A stretch of DNA of 64,000 nt from Exiguobacterium sp. s122 (GCF_018618475.1 NZ_JACSMD010000001.1:1612001-1676000), one strand, 5' to 3'; numbered from the stretch's first letter, positions 33,245 to 43,297 are shown. The notes: generated by a model from the sequence alone, not told the origin. A program made the numbers and translations.

Positions 33245-34546
33245 TTAAAAGTTACTTGCTTGTCGTGTTTCTTCAGTTGTTTCGTTCGCTGTCTCCGTCG
33301 GCTCTTCTTTCGGCAAGAAGGCGTTCAACAAGATCCCGACGATTGTCGCGAGTGCCATCCCTTGAATCGGGAAGCTACCGAGTTGGACCATCGCACCGCC
33401 AAGACCAACGACGAGGATGACTGAGGCGATGATGAGGTTCCGTTTTTCGGCAAGGTCGACTTTGCTTTCGACCATCGTCCGAAGTCCGTTTGACGCGATG
33501 ACGCCGAACAAGAGAATCGAGATCCCGCCTTTTACCGGGTTCGGAATTGTCGAGATGAACGCTTCGACGTGACCGAGGAACCCAAAGCTGATTGCCATGA
33601 GAGCCGCACCTGCGATGACATAGACGCTATAGACGCGTGTGATGGCCATGACGCCGTTGTTTTCCCCGTAGGTCGTACACGGTGGCCCGCCAAGCGCGGA
33701 GGCGATGGCCTTTCCGACACCGTCGCCAAGGAGCGTCCGGTGGAGACCCGGGTCTTTCATCGTCTCACGCCCGATAATCTTTGAGGTGACCATCTGGTCC
33801 CCGATATGTTCGGTCATCGTGACGAGGGCGACCGGGACGATGGCGAGGAGTGCCCCGATTTGCCACATTGGCATGTAGTCGACGAACACCATCGTGAAGT
33901 CTGGAAGTTGGAACAAGCTTGCCTGACCGATTGCGGAGTAGTCGATAATTCCGAACATCGCGGCGATGGCGTATCCTCCTACAATCCCGAACAAAATCGG
34001 TACAGCGCCCCAGACCCCTTTTAACTTCGTCATCGCGAGCATCGTAATGCCTAGCGTGAGAAGTGCGATCGTGATGAACGTGCCGTTATATGCGCCATTG
34101 TCATTCATCGACATGTCGATGGCGACCGGCGCGAGCGACAAACCGATGACCATGATGACCGGGCCGACGACGACCGGCGGCAATAGCCGTAACAGCCAGC
34201 GCACGCCTGTCTTATAGATGATGAGCGAGACGACACCGTACACCGAGCCGGCGATGATGCCACCGAACAAGGCGGCTTCGACGCCCCACTGTTGGCTGAC
34301 CGCGATAATCGGTGCGATGTAGGCGAAACTCGATCCGAGATACGTTGGGACTTTGAAACGGGTGATGGCTAAGAATGAGAGCGTGGCCACACCGGAAGCG
34401 ACGAGTGCGACCGATGTGTTGAGTCCTGTCAGAATCGGGACTAGAATCGTCGCTCCGAACATGGCGAAGACGTGTTGCAAGCTGAAGAGCAGCCATTGCG
34501 GCAAGTGAGCGGGACGCTCGTGGATATTGAGGATGGGTTGTTTCAT
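33245..34546 (-). CDS. pyrP: Uracil permease
   Basis: Membrane uracil:proton symporter of the nucleobase-ascorbate family, 433 residues with about 12 to 14 hydrophobic segments (QHVFAMFGATILVPILTGL at the start). The conserved PPCTTYGENNGVMAITRV segment lies in the transport core. Second gene of the pyr operon. Its ribosome binding site (AAGGAG, 34558-34553) lies inside a PyrR-type RNA site. Confidence 0.96.
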   Translation of the reverse strand: MKQPILNIHERPAHLPQWLLFSLQHVFAMFGATILVPILTGLNTSVALVASGVATLSFLAITRFKVPTYLGSSFAYIAPIIAVSQQWGVEAALFGGIIAGSVYGVVSLIIYKTGVRWLLRLLPPVVVGPVIMVIGLSLAPVAIDMSMNDNGAYNGTFITIALLTLGITMLAMTKLKGVWGAVPILFGIVGGYAIAAMFGIIDYSAIGQASLFQLPDFTMVFVDYMPMWQIGALLAIVPVALVTMTEHIGDQMVTSKIIGRETMKDPGLHRTLLGDGVGKAIASALGGPPCTTYGENNGVMAITRVYSVYVIAGAALMAISFGFLGHVEAFISTIPNPVKGGISILLFGVIASNGLRTMVESKVDLAEKRNLIIASVILVVGLGGAMVQLGSFPIQGMALATIVGILLNAFLPKEEPTETANETTEETRQASNF

Positions 34547-34582
34547 GTGGTTCTCCTTCCTGGCCTCTCTGGACCACCTTAA
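34547..34582 (-). promoter_or_regulatory. PyrR-type binding site covering the pyrP ribosome binding site
   Basis: On the minus strand GGTCCAGAGAGGCCAGG (34575-34559) matches the PyrR loop consensus. Flanking GTGGT and ACCAC can pair. AAGGAG, the pyrP ribosome binding site, lies in the purine-rich bulge between them. Only 48 bases separate pyrR and pyrP and no terminator is present, so control by blocking translation is likely. Confidence 0.75.
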
Positions 34583-34594
34583 AGGTTGTTTGGA

Positions 34595-35128
<534 letters not shown>

Positions 35129-35154
35129 CTAGTTCCCCCCTCTCACAAATTGTA

Positions 35155-35297
35155 TAAAAAAGAAGACTTCCTCATCCGGCTGGAAAAGGAAGTCTTCATA
35201 TATGAGGGCAGACCTCTGCCTCAAATAATCGACGTGTCGTGGCCGCGGCCACAATCCTTTCACAGCCTCTCTGGACTGGGTTTAAAGGTGTTATGCT
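35155..35297 (-). promoter_or_regulatory. PyrR attenuator in the pyr operon leader
   Basis: A leader of about 170 bases carries a PyrR loop (AGTCCAGAGAGGCTG, 35277-35256 region) and a strong terminator (35197-35162, GAAGACTTCC with GGAAGTCTTC, then six T) ending 27 bases before pyrR. Middle sequence probably forms the antiterminator. Termination with PyrR-UMP is inferred from the B. subtilis system. Confidence 0.9.
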
Positions 35298-35303
35298 TCC
35301 TAG

Positions 35304-35332
35304 ACTATAAATCGGAATCGGTTGAAAGTCAA
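35304..35332 (-). promoter_or_regulatory. SigA promoter of the pyr operon
   Basis: TTGACT (35332-35327) and TATAGT (35309-35304) are separated by 17 bases. The -35 box overlaps the rluD stop codon, leaving no spare DNA between the genes. Confidence 0.75.
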
Positions 35333-36240
35333 CGCGTTTTCTCGATTTTGTCCAATTTGGCGAGTTCCGCCTCGAAATCGGCCGGGAGCTTCGCCTCGAA
35401 TTCCAACCATTCGTTCGTGCGCGGATGGAAGAAACCGAGCGTCGCCGCGTGGAGGGCCTGACCGTTCAATTGAATCGTCCGGCGCGGACCGTATTTCGGG
35501 TCTCCGGCGAGCGGATGACCGATATAACGCATATGAACACGGATTTGGTGCGTCCGTCCTGTCTCGAGTTTACACTCGACGAGCGTGAAGTCTTTATATC
35601 GCTCGAGCAGACGGAAGTGTGTGATGGCTTCTTTCGCGTTCTTGTCTGTCACCGTCATGCGCTGGCGGTCGTTTGTGTCGCGTCCGATCGGTGCTTCAAT
35701 CGTCCCGAGCTCATGCACGACTTCGCCGTGAACGAGCGCAATATATTCACGCTTGATTTGACGATCCTTCAACTGGGTCGCGAGCGATTCGTGGGCCACA
35801 TCGTTTTTCGCGACCATCAAGAGACCTGTTGTGTCTTTATCGATGCGGTGAACGATGCCGGGACGTTTCACGCCATTGATTCCTGACAAATCATCACAAT
35901 GGTAGAGGAGCGCATTGACGAGCGTCCCTGATGTATGACCAGCCGCCGGATGGACGACCATGCCACGTGCTTTGTTGATGACGATGACATCCTCGTCCTC
36001 ATAAACGACATCGAGTGGGATATGCTCAGGTAACACTTCAAGTTCGACGGCATCTGGAACCGTGACGACAATTGTGTCGCCTTCTTGCAATTTATAGTTC
36101 GGTTTGACGGTTTGCCCGTTGACGAGCAGGGCTCCTGCCTTGATCCAATCTTGGATTTGCGAACGTGACCACTCACTTTGTTCGCTCATCCATTTGTCGA
36201 TACGTGCCTTTTCTTCGGCGACAAATGTGTAAGTTTCCAT
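35329..36240 (-). CDS. RluD-family 23S rRNA pseudouridine synthase (YlyB)
   Basis: Converts specific uridines of 23S rRNA to pseudouridine. 303 residues: N-terminal S4 RNA-binding domain (about 14-75), then the catalytic domain with the aspartate motif HRIDKDTTGLLMVAKN and the C-terminal TGRTHQIRVHM. Exact target uridines cannot be told from sequence. Its ATG overlaps the lspA stop by one base (TAATG); the order lspA-rluD-pyrR is as in Bacillus. Confidence 0.93.
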   Translation of the reverse strand: METYTFVAEEKARIDKWMSEQSEWSRSQIQDWIKAGALLVNGQTVKPNYKLQEGDTIVVTVPDAVELEVLPEHIPLDVVYEDEDVIVINKARGMVVHPAAGHTSGTLVNALLYHCDDLSGINGVKRPGIVHRIDKDTTGLLMVAKNDVAHESLATQLKDRQIKREYIALVHGEVVHELGTIEAPIGRDTNDRQRMTVTDKNAKEAITHFRLLERYKDFTLVECKLETGRTHQIRVHMRYIGHPLAGDPKYGPRRTIQLNGQALHAATLGFFHPRTNEWLEFEAKLPADFEAELAKLDKIEKTR

Positions 36241-36713
36241 TACGATTGTCCCCTCTCTTTGTTTAATTTTTCTTCGAATAATACACCGATGATCATAAAG
36301 ATGACACCGAACGTGAGCGCCATATCGGCGACGTTAAAAATCGGGAAGTTATACCCGAACGGATACGTGTCGACGAAGTCAACGACCTCGCCACGGAACA
36401 TTCGGTCAATGAAATTCCCAATCGCCCCGGCGAGCAAAAGTCCAACGCTATAGCCGAGCAAGTTGAATCCCTTCACTTCTTTATGCAGGAAGTAAATCAA
36501 GCCGACAACAACGATTGCAGTGACGATAAAGAAGAACACCATCTGTCCTTCGAGCATGCCCCAAGCCGCTCCTTTGTTGCGGTATGACGTCAAATACAAC
36601 CAGCCCGGGATGAGCTCAATCGACTGTCCGATCGTCATCGTCTGTACAACGATCCACTTCGTCACTTGGTCGAGCATGATGAGAAATAGTGCCAATCCAT
36701 AGTAGCGCTTCAT
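36240..36713 (-). CDS. lspA: Lipoprotein signal peptidase (signal peptidase II)
   Basis: Aspartyl membrane protease that cuts signal peptides from lipid-modified prolipoproteins. 157 residues, four transmembrane helices, and the two catalytic aspartates in GNFIDR and GEVVDFVD. A hairpin with a weak T tail separates it from ileS, so it may be read partly from the ileS promoter. It is coupled to rluD. Confidence 0.96.
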   Translation of the reverse strand: MKRYYGLALFLIMLDQVTKWIVVQTMTIGQSIELIPGWLYLTSYRNKGAAWGMLEGQMVFFFIVTAIVVVGLIYFLHKEVKGFNLLGYSVGLLLAGAIGNFIDRMFRGEVVDFVDTYPFGYNFPIFNVADMALTFGVIFMIIGVLFEEKLNKERGQS

Positions 36714-36732
36714 CCAATTCTCCTTTCACGTC

Positions 36733-36766
36733 ATAAGAAACCGGAGTGGACGTTCGCCACTCCGGT
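36733..36766 (-). terminator. Terminator-like hairpin after ileS
   Basis: ACCGGAGTGG and CCACTCCGGT form a 10-base-pair stem with a 7-base loop, followed by TTTCTTATG on the minus strand. The T run is short, so partial read-through into lspA is likely. Confidence 0.6.
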
Positions 36767-36771
36767 CCGGC

Positions 36772-39498
36772 TTATGCGATGACTTCAGTACAACGCGGGC
36801 AAAGCTCTGGGTGCTCAGCATGTTGACCGAGCTCCGTCGAGTATGTCCAGCAACGGGCACAGGCGGCACCGTCGGCTTTCGAGACAGTGATTTCTGCTGT
36901 TGCATAATCGACATCCGCATGATCGACAAAGTCGAGTTGCGACACTTGAAGCAATTGACGAACATTATCGATCGTCTCAAGCAAGCGTTTTGTCTCGCCT
37001 TTTGGCGCGACAAGCAACTTCGCCTCGAGCGGTTTCCCGATCAACTTTTCACCACGAGCAATCTCAATCGCTTTCAACACGTCGTTACGGAACGCGAGGA
37101 ATTTCGACCACTTCGCAAGTAGCGCCGTCTCTTCTTCCGAGAGCGCGACGACTTCGTCGAGGTCCGACAAGAACACGCTATCAGTTGCTTTCGCCGGAAT
37201 CTCTTGCCACACCTCATCCGCTGTGTGCGGGAGGATTGGAGCGATTAACTTCGTGAGCGCGATGACCGTATCGTACATGACCGTTTGCACGGCACGACGA
37301 CGTGCGTCATCTTCACGCTCGATGTAGAGGATGTCTTTCGTGAAGTCGAGATAGAACGAAGACAACTCGTTGACACAGAAGTTGTGAATCAAGTGGTAAA
37401 CGGCCATAAAGTCAAACGTGTCGTACGCCTTGATGACTTTCGCCTGCAACTGCTTGAGCTTCGTCGCCATGAATTGATCCGCTTCAGGCATGTTTTCGAA
37501 AGCGACGCGCATCGACGGGTCGAACCCGTTCAAGTTTCCGAGCAAGAAACGGAGCGTGTTGCGGATTTTCCGGTACACTTCCGACACTTGCTTGAAGTTG
37601 TCGTGTGAGGCGCGTACGTCAGATTGGTAATCGACTGACGATACCCAAAGACGAACGATTTCTGCACCGTATTGTTTCACGAGGTCGTTTGGCGCAATCG
37701 TATTACCGAGCGATTTCGACATTTTACGTCCGTCACCGTCTAAGACGAAACCGTGGCTTAACACCGTACGGTATGGCGCTTTCCCTGTCGTTGCAACTGC
37801 TGTCGAGAGCGACGAGTTGAACCAGCCACGATATTGGTCTGACCCTTCCAAATAGAGGTCGGCTGGACGGCGAAGGTTAGCCCGTTCTTCGAGCACACCT
37901 GCGTGTGACGAGCCCGAGTCGAACCAAACGTCCATGATGTCGAGTTCTTTACGGAACTCACCGTTCGGGCTGTTTGGATGCGTGAACTCTGCTGGGAGCA
38001 AGTCTTTCGCTTCGCGCTCGTACCAGACGTTCGAGCCATGTTCGCGGAACAAGTTCGCGACGTGGTCAATCGTCTCGTTCGTGATGATTTCCGTGCCGTC
38101 TTCCGCATAGAAGATCGGGATTGGCACACCCCATGCCCGTTGACGGCTGATGACCCAGTCCCCACGGTCACGAACCATGTTGTAAAGACGTGTCATGCCC
38201 CATTCCGGCACCCAGTTCACTTCTTCGATTTCACGAAGCAAGTCACTCCGGAAGTCTTTGATTGATGCGAACCATTGCGGTGTCGCACGGAAGATGACCG
38301 GTTTTTTCGTACGCCAGTCGTGCGGGTACGAGTGTTTGATGAACTTTAAGTTAAGGAGGTAGCCGTTCTCTTCAAGCTTCATCCCGATTTGTTTGTTGGC
38401 ATCTTCATAGAAGAGGCCTTCAAATCCAGGTGCCTCGTCCGTCATGTAGCCACGATCATCGACCGGGCAGAGGACGTCGAGCCCGTACGCTTGTCCGACA
38501 CGATAGTCGTCTTCCCCGTGACCTGGTGCCGTATGGACGAGACCTGTCGCGTCAGCCGTGACGTGGTCACCAATCATGACGAGAGACGTCCGGTCGTAAA
38601 GCGGATGTTGCGCCGTCATATGTTCGAACGCCTGGCCGTTCCACGACCCGTCCACCGTGAAGTCGGTCCAACCGAGCGCTGTCGTCACATCTTCTACGAG
38701 ACTTTCGGCGACGATATAGCCTTTGCCTTCATGGTTGATACGCGTGTACGTCAACTCATTGCTGACCGCGATCCCGAGGTTCGCCGGAATCGTCCATGGC
38801 GTCGTTGTCCAGATGACGAAGTGGTCGGTCGTCTCCAAGATGCCTTTTCCATCGACGACTTGGAACGCTACGTAAATAGCCGGCGACTTCTTGTCATAGT
38901 ACTCGATTTCCGCTTCGGCGAGGGCAGATTCCGAAGACGGTGACCAGTAGACCGGTTTCTTCCCTTTATAGATGTAGCCTTTTTCAGCCATCGTCCCGAA
39001 TAGACGGATTTGAGCGGCCTCGTATTCTGGGAGGAGCGTGATATATGGGTGCTCAAAGTCTGCGAGTAAACCGAGACGCTTGAACTGTTCGCGCTGCGAG
39101 TTCACTTGCTCCATCGCATACGCCGCACATTTCTCACGGAACTCGGCGACCGTCATCTCTTTACGATTGACGCCTGATTTTTGAAGCGCGTTCTCGATTG
39201 GGAGACCGTGCGTGTCCCAACCAGGGATCATCGGCGACTGATAGCCGTTCAGTGACTTGAAGCGAACGATGATGTCTTTCAACACCTTGTTAAGCGCGTG
39301 TCCCATATGGATGTCGCCGTTCGCGTACGGTGGGCCATCATGCAAGATGTACTGCGGTTTGCCCGCGTTCTTTTCGAGTACACGGTTGTAAAGGTCCATC
39401 TGTTCCCATGATTCTTGCATTTGTGGTTCACGTTTTGGCAGGTTTCCGCGCATCGCGAAATCTGTTTCAGGCATCAATAGGGTGTCTTTATAGTTCAT
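36772..39498 (-). CDS. ileS: Isoleucyl-tRNA synthetase
   Basis: Charges tRNA-Ile with isoleucine and edits mischarged valine. 908 residues. HIGH-type motif in [14 protein letters not shown], the CP1 editing domain (about 190-400), KMSKS at [10 protein letters not shown], the anticodon-binding domain, and a C-terminal zinc site CARCW ... CPRC. The start matches Bacillus ([13 protein letters not shown]) and has GAGGAGG about 7 bases upstream. Controlled by a T-box leader. Confidence 0.98.
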   Translation of the reverse strand: MNYKDTLLMPETDFAMRGNLPKREPQMQESWEQMDLYNRVLEKNAGKPQYILHDGPPYANGDIHMGHALNKVLKDIIVRFKSLNGYQSPMIPGWDTHGLPIENALQKSGVNRKEMTVAEFREKCAAYAMEQVNSQREQFKRLGLLADFEHPYITLLPEYEAAQIRLFGTMAEKGYIYKGKKPVYWSPSSESALAEAEIEYYDKKSPAIYVAFQVVDGKGILETTDHFVIWTTTPWTIPANLGIAVSNELTYTRINHEGKGYIVAESLVEDVTTALGWTDFTVDGSWNGQAFEHMTAQHPLYDRTSLVMIGDHVTADATGLVHTAPGHGEDDYRVGQAYGLDVLCPVDDRGYMTDEAPGFEGLFYEDANKQIGMKLEENGYLLNLKFIKHSYPHDWRTKKPVIFRATPQWFASIKDFRSDLLREIEEVNWVPEWGMTRLYNMVRDRGDWVISRQRAWGVPIPIFYAEDGTEIITNETIDHVANLFREHGSNVWYEREAKDLLPAEFTHPNSPNGEFRKELDIMDVWFDSGSSHAGVLEERANLRRPADLYLEGSDQYRGWFNSSLSTAVATTGKAPYRTVLSHGFVLDGDGRKMSKSLGNTIAPNDLVKQYGAEIVRLWVSSVDYQSDVRASHDNFKQVSEVYRKIRNTLRFLLGNLNGFDPSMRVAFENMPEADQFMATKLKQLQAKVIKAYDTFDFMAVYHLIHNFCVNELSSFYLDFTKDILYIEREDDARRRAVQTVMYDTVIALTKLIAPILPHTADEVWQEIPAKATDSVFLSDLDEVVALSEEETALLAKWSKFLAFRNDVLKAIEIARGEKLIGKPLEAKLLVAPKGETKRLLETIDNVRQLLQVSQLDFVDHADVDYATAEITVSKADGAACARCWTYSTELGQHAEHPELCPRCTEVIA

Positions 39499-39525
39499 TG
39501 AAACTCCTCCTCATTTTTTGACAAC

Positions 39526-39750
39526 AAAAAAACCCGCCCCTAAATAGGGACGAGTTTGTCGACTCGCGGTACCACCCTACTAGTCTCGACATAGGTCGAG
39601 ACCGCTCTCGGTGACCGATAACGGGGTCAGGCGGTCGCGCTTACTCGTTTCAGCACGACACTCGTAGGGGATACCGAATAAAGTCTTTCTCTTAGGCTCG
39701 CACCTTCCCTAAGTCGCTTCGTAGGTATGACTTTATCGACGTGTCCTAGT
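39526..39750 (-). promoter_or_regulatory. T-box leader (tRNA-Ile) upstream of ileS
   Basis: The minus strand has the T-box AGGGTGGTACCGCG (39578-39565), a long stem I region, and the likely specifier codon ATC (isoleucine) at 39672-39670. A terminator (arms around 39533-39557) ends in seven T. Uncharged tRNA-Ile would stabilise the antiterminator and let ileS be transcribed. The outer limits are approximate. Confidence 0.92.
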
Positions 39751-39764
39751 CGACGTATTGTGTA

Positions 39765-40310
39765 TTATCCGTGATGTTTGTTTGGTATGACTTCGTCGTC
39801 ATTATACGTAAGTTCGGTCGTATCGTCAAGAACCGTTTGGACCGGTGGTTCGCCGACAATCGTATCCCATTCCGTACTATTTAACAGTTCCATTTGGGCA
39901 TCGACGAGCACGCGGAAACGTGTCCGGTACAGTTCGACTTTCTTCAACATTTGAACGACTTCACGCTCAGCGAGTTGCTCTTTTCGTGCCGCTTCCTCTT
40001 CACGCGCGAGTGCTTCACGTTCCGCCTGCTTCAAGATGAGGCTCGCCTCTTTCGCAGCGTTCGTCTTCACTTCTTCCGCCGCCTCTTGCGCGACGATAAT
40101 CGATTTGTTCAATGTGTCTTCCATCGAGGAGAAGTAGTCAATGCGAGCTTGCATATCGTTGACGAGTTCTTCATACCTTCTATTCTCACGAATCAACAGT
40201 TCGAACTCTTTGATGATTTGATCTAAAAATTCATTGACCTCATCGATGTCGTACCCGCGAAAACGAGTCGAGAACTCTTTATTATGAATATCAATCGGTG
40301 TCAACGCCAT
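39765..40310 (-). CDS. divIVA: Cell division/polarity protein DivIVA
   Basis: Coiled-coil protein that binds strongly curved membrane at septa and poles and recruits division regulators. 181 residues. The N-terminal lipid-binding domain has FSTRFRGYDIDEVNEFLDQI; a coiled coil rich in E and K follows (about 30-150). It follows ylmH as in Bacillus, and its 3' end contains the ileS promoter. Confidence 0.95.
   Translation of the reverse strand: MALTPIDIHNKEFSTRFRGYDIDEVNEFLDQIIKEFELLIRENRRYEELVNDMQARIDYFSSMEDTLNKSIIVAQEAAEEVKTNAAKEASLILKQAEREALAREEEAARKEQLAEREVVQMLKKVELYRTRFRVLVDAQMELLNSTEWDTIVGEPPVQTVLDDTTELTYNDDEVIPNKHHG
39801..39829 (-). promoter_or_regulatory. SigA promoter of ileS inside divIVA
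   Basis: TTGACG (39829-39824) and TATAAT (39806-39801) are separated by 17 bases on the minus strand, within the last codons of divIVA. Transcription would start near 39794, about 45 bases before the T-box stem I. Confidence 0.7.
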
Positions 40311-40328
40311 TCGACTTTCCTCCTAAAT

Positions 40329-41099
40329 TTAACGTATGATGCCATACTGGATTTTTATTTTCTCACGTTTCGTCGAGCCGAGAATTGCTGTCAACTTCAC
40401 TCGACCGTAACCGCGAATCGAGATTAAATCATCGGGCTCTAAGATGAAGCTCGCATCCTCGATTTGTTTATGGTTCACTTTACAGTCGCCGTGTTTGACG
40501 AGCGCCTGCGCTTTTTGCCGCGATAAATTGAGCACTTCGCTCACGACGGCATCAAATCGAAGCGACGAGACGATGCCAAACTCTTCCGTCCACTTCGTCT
40601 CCGGAACGACGAGTACGGCTTCAGGTGCCACGTCCGAAATGCGAATTCGGGCTTTGCCGACTCGGTCGACGTTCATCTCGATGAAACTAGCCGCCTCTGT
40701 GGTCGTGGCAAACTGGGCGATCCCGTCTTCTAACACGACGTCTCCAAACTTCTGACGTTTCAGCCCGGCGTTCAAGAGCGTGCCGGTCACTTGACGATGG
40801 GTCAAGTCGACAAACTTTGTCGGATAGTCGATTTGACGAATCGCAATCTCAAAATCGTTCGGCTCGAGTTCATAATAGTCCGGCGCCAAAATGAGCCGAC
40901 GTCGTTCTGCTCCTTCAAAACCACCGTCATCGTAAATCGCTAGACGCTTCCCGACGATTTGCTTCACAATTTGGTGTTCACGCGGGTCTAAAAAGTCCGT
41001 CAATTTGAACAAGTAGTTGTCCTCGACTTGTTGCACCCAGTCGAGCACTTGCTCGATAAACGCCCGTTCGCTCGGACGATAATGGTCAAAGACGCTCAT
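40329..41099 (-). CDS. ylmH: S4-domain RNA-binding protein YlmH (RqcP2)
   Basis: 256 residues with a C-terminal S4 RNA-binding domain (SRQKAQALVKHGDCKVNHK region). In B. subtilis YlmH has been linked to ribosome quality control, where it can act like RqcP in alanine tailing; the role here is inferred. The ATG lies directly after the ylmG stop (TAAATG) and the ribosome binding site is weak, so translational coupling is likely. RqcH is also in this window. Confidence 0.88.
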   Translation of the reverse strand: MSVFDHYRPSERAFIEQVLDWVQQVEDNYLFKLTDFLDPREHQIVKQIVGKRLAIYDDGGFEGAERRRLILAPDYYELEPNDFEIAIRQIDYPTKFVDLTHRQVTGTLLNAGLKRQKFGDVVLEDGIAQFATTTEAASFIEMNVDRVGKARIRISDVAPEAVLVVPETKWTEEFGIVSSLRFDAVVSEVLNLSRQKAQALVKHGDCKVNHKQIEDASFILEPDDLISIRGYGRVKLTAILGSTKREKIKIQYGIIR

Positions 41100-41372
41100 T
41101 TACAGACCGAAAATCGCTCGCACCCCAACCTGTGCCATTCGAAGTACGAATAAGGCGACGATCGGCGAGATATCGAGCATGCCACCGATTGGCGGGATGA
41201 TCCGACGGAACGGATTGAGGAACGGCTCACACAAATACGACAGGATTTGTCCGAACTTTGACTCACGCGCGTTCGGAAACCATGACAATAGAATGTAGGC
41301 AATCAACACCCAGCTATAATATCCAAGAAGCGTAACGATTGTATTTCCTAAAGCTTCTACTACGTTATTCAT
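41100..41372 (-). CDS. ylmG: YggT family membrane protein YlmG
   Basis: 90 residues with two hydrophobic helices (TLLGYYSWVLIAYILLSWF and IVALFVLRMAQVGVRAIFG) and the conserved segment between them ending PFRRIIPPIGG. Found next to sepF in Firmicutes, Cyanobacteria and Actinobacteria, and linked to division or nucleoid placement; its biochemical function is not known. Confidence 0.88.
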   Translation of the reverse strand: MNNVVEALGNTIVTLLGYYSWVLIAYILLSWFPNARESKFGQILSYLCEPFLNPFRRIIPPIGGMLDISPIVALFVLRMAQVGVRAIFGL

Positions 41373-41376
41373 TCAC

Positions 41377-41844
41377 TTACCATCCTTTACTATTGAGTTC
41401 GTCCTCCGAAATCAAGTTCGAGATCGACCCCGTCAACTCGATATTGTTCGGAGTGCATAGAATCGTGTTATGTCCAATCGACGTCATCGTCCCTTCGAGC
41501 GCATAGACGACACCCGATAAGAAGTTGACGACTTGACGAGACTGCTCTTTTGACATGCGTTGAAGGTTGACGATGACGGCGCGATTCTCTTTCAACTGGT
41601 CGCTAATGTCTTGCGCTTCAGCGAAGACGCGTGGCTCGGCGAGAACGACTTTCGAACGCTCTTTCTTTTTCGAGTTGAACGCGACAAGGTTATTTGATGT
41701 TTTCGGACGTTCGTCCGTCTTGACGAGTTGCTCGGTCATCGGCTGTTGCTTCGTTTCCGCGACAACATACTCTTCTCCTTCATACGCATTCCGTTCTTCT
41801 TCTTCGAGTCCGAAGAAATCTTTCATCTTGTTTTTGATTGACAT
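41377..41844 (-). CDS. sepF: Cell division protein SepF
   Basis: Membrane anchor and bundling factor for FtsZ. 155 residues: an N-terminal amphipathic helix (SIKNKMKDFFGL) for membrane binding, an acidic linker, and the SepF core with QVVNFLSGVVYALEGTMTSIG. Lies between ylmE and ylmG, as in Bacillus. Confidence 0.95.
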   Translation of the reverse strand: MSIKNKMKDFFGLEEEERNAYEGEEYVVAETKQQPMTEQLVKTDERPKTSNNLVAFNSKKKERSKVVLAEPRVFAEAQDISDQLKENRAVIVNLQRMSKEQSRQVVNFLSGVVYALEGTMTSIGHNTILCTPNNIELTGSISNLISEDELNSKGW

Positions 41845-41867
41845 AACGGATTCCTCCTTAAAATATA

Positions 41868-42521
41868 TTATTGCACAAGTATGGTTCCAATACGAACAAA
41901 CGATGCGCCTTCTTCGACAGCAATCGGATAGTCATTGGACATGCCCATCGACAGTTCTGTACACGGGGCATGTGCGTACCGTTTCGCCAACACGTCGTCG
42001 CGCAGCGTGCGCAACTGATTAAACGTGTCACGAAGTACTGACTCATCTTCCGTCAGTGGGGCCATCGTCATGAGACCGATCACCCGGATGTGCGGATATT
42101 GTTTACAGTTCTCGATGAAGGCGTGGACCTCCTCTTTTTCAATCCCATGTTTTGATTCCTCGCCCGAGACGTTCACTTGAACGAAACAGTCGATGACTCG
42201 GTCAGCCCGCTTGTCGATTTCCTCTGCGAGGGATAAACGGTCGAGTGAGTGGATGGCCGCGACGCGGTCGATGATTTGTCTCACTTTGCGCGTTTGTAGA
42301 CTTCCGATAAAGTGGATTTTTGCATCGTCCGGCAACACTTCCGCTTTTGCCAAAAGTCCTTCCGGTCGATTTTCACCGAAATGTCGTACCCCTTCATCAT
42401 AAAGGGCAGTCGCGACGTCCGGTCCGACCGATTTTGTGACGGCGATGAGTGTCACGTCCTGTCCGGCTCGATGGTGTTCGATGGTTTGTCTGACATGTTG
42501 CACGTTATTCGCTATACTCAC
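41868..42521 (-). CDS. ylmE: YggS-type PLP homeostasis protein (YlmE)
   Basis: PLP-binding protein that balances vitamin B6 and amino acid pools; no catalytic reaction is established. 217-residue TIM barrel with the PLP lysine in LIAVTKSVG, FIGSLQTRK and ELSMGMSNDYPIAVEEG. Overlaps ylmD by four bases (ATGA). Confidence 0.93.
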   Translation of the reverse strand: MSIANNVQHVRQTIEHHRAGQDVTLIAVTKSVGPDVATALYDEGVRHFGENRPEGLLAKAEVLPDDAKIHFIGSLQTRKVRQIIDRVAAIHSLDRLSLAEEIDKRADRVIDCFVQVNVSGEESKHGIEKEEVHAFIENCKQYPHIRVIGLMTMAPLTEDESVLRDTFNQLRTLRDDVLAKRYAHAPCTELSMGMSNDYPIAVEEGASFVRIGTILVQ

Positions 42522-43279
42522 GATTTCTTCTCCTTGACGAGGACGGCCGCAAACCGGCGCTTTGCGTCTCCGTTCCGATACGAGAAAAACGTTCGGTCCG
42601 AAACGGTCGACAAGTTGGATTGCGTGACGTCCAAATTTCGTTCGACGGCGAGCGTCTCATTCACTTGTTGCAACGATAAGTGCGCATGCCCGTCGCGTTC
42701 ATTTGTGACGGCGGCCACATATGCCGCATCGGATACGTTTCTTACGGCATCGAGCACACGTTGATCGACTTCGTACGCCTCGGCCGTAATCGCCGGACCG
42801 ACGACCATGTCCATCGCGTCAGCAGGCACCCCGAGTGTCGCGAACGCGTCCGTCATCGAGGCGACGATGTTGCCGACCGTTCCTTTCCACCCCGCATGCG
42901 CCACACCGATGACACCATAATCTTTCGCACAAAAGAACAGTGGCACGCAATCGGCGAAGACGAGGGCGAGCGATAAATCGTTCGTCGTGGTCACGAGTCC
43001 GTCTGTCGCTCGAATCGCTGTCTCGTAGTCGTAAGCCCCATCACCACGGTCGTTCGCATCGACGAATGCGACACGATTGCCATGAACTTGGTCAGCCCAA
43101 ACCGAGTCTTTCAAATCAAGACCGGCGTCTTTAAAGAAACGTTCTCGGTTTTCTACGACGAGGGCACGGTCGTCCCCGACGTGCAGTCCGACGTTCCCAT
43201 CATTATGCCAGTCGGTGCGCGTCGTCACATAAGCCGAGAAGCGCTCCGTTTCTGTTTCCCATGAATGAATCAATCGCAT
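42518..43279 (-). CDS. ylmD: Multicopper polyphenol oxidase (laccase-domain) family protein YlmD (PgeF/YfiH)
   Basis: 253 residues with the family zinc site residues in DQVHGNRV, FADCVPLFF and HAGWKGTVGNIV. Relatives act as purine nucleoside phosphorylase/deaminase or in peptidoglycan proofreading (PgeF in E. coli); which holds here is not clear. It follows ftsZ directly; sigE, sigG and spoIIGA, which lie here in Bacillus, are absent. A strong ribosome binding site is just after the ftsZ terminator. Confidence 0.9.
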   Translation of the reverse strand: MRLIHSWETETERFSAYVTTRTDWHNDGNVGLHVGDDRALVVENRERFFKDAGLDLKDSVWADQVHGNRVAFVDANDRGDGAYDYETAIRATDGLVTTTNDLSLALVFADCVPLFFCAKDYGVIGVAHAGWKGTVGNIVASMTDAFATLGVPADAMDMVVGPAITAEAYEVDQRVLDAVRNVSDAAYVAAVTNERDGHAHLSLQQVNETLAVERNLDVTQSNLSTVSDRTFFSYRNGDAKRRFAAVLVKEKKS

Positions 43280-43297
43280 GTCGTTCTCCTTTTTTAC

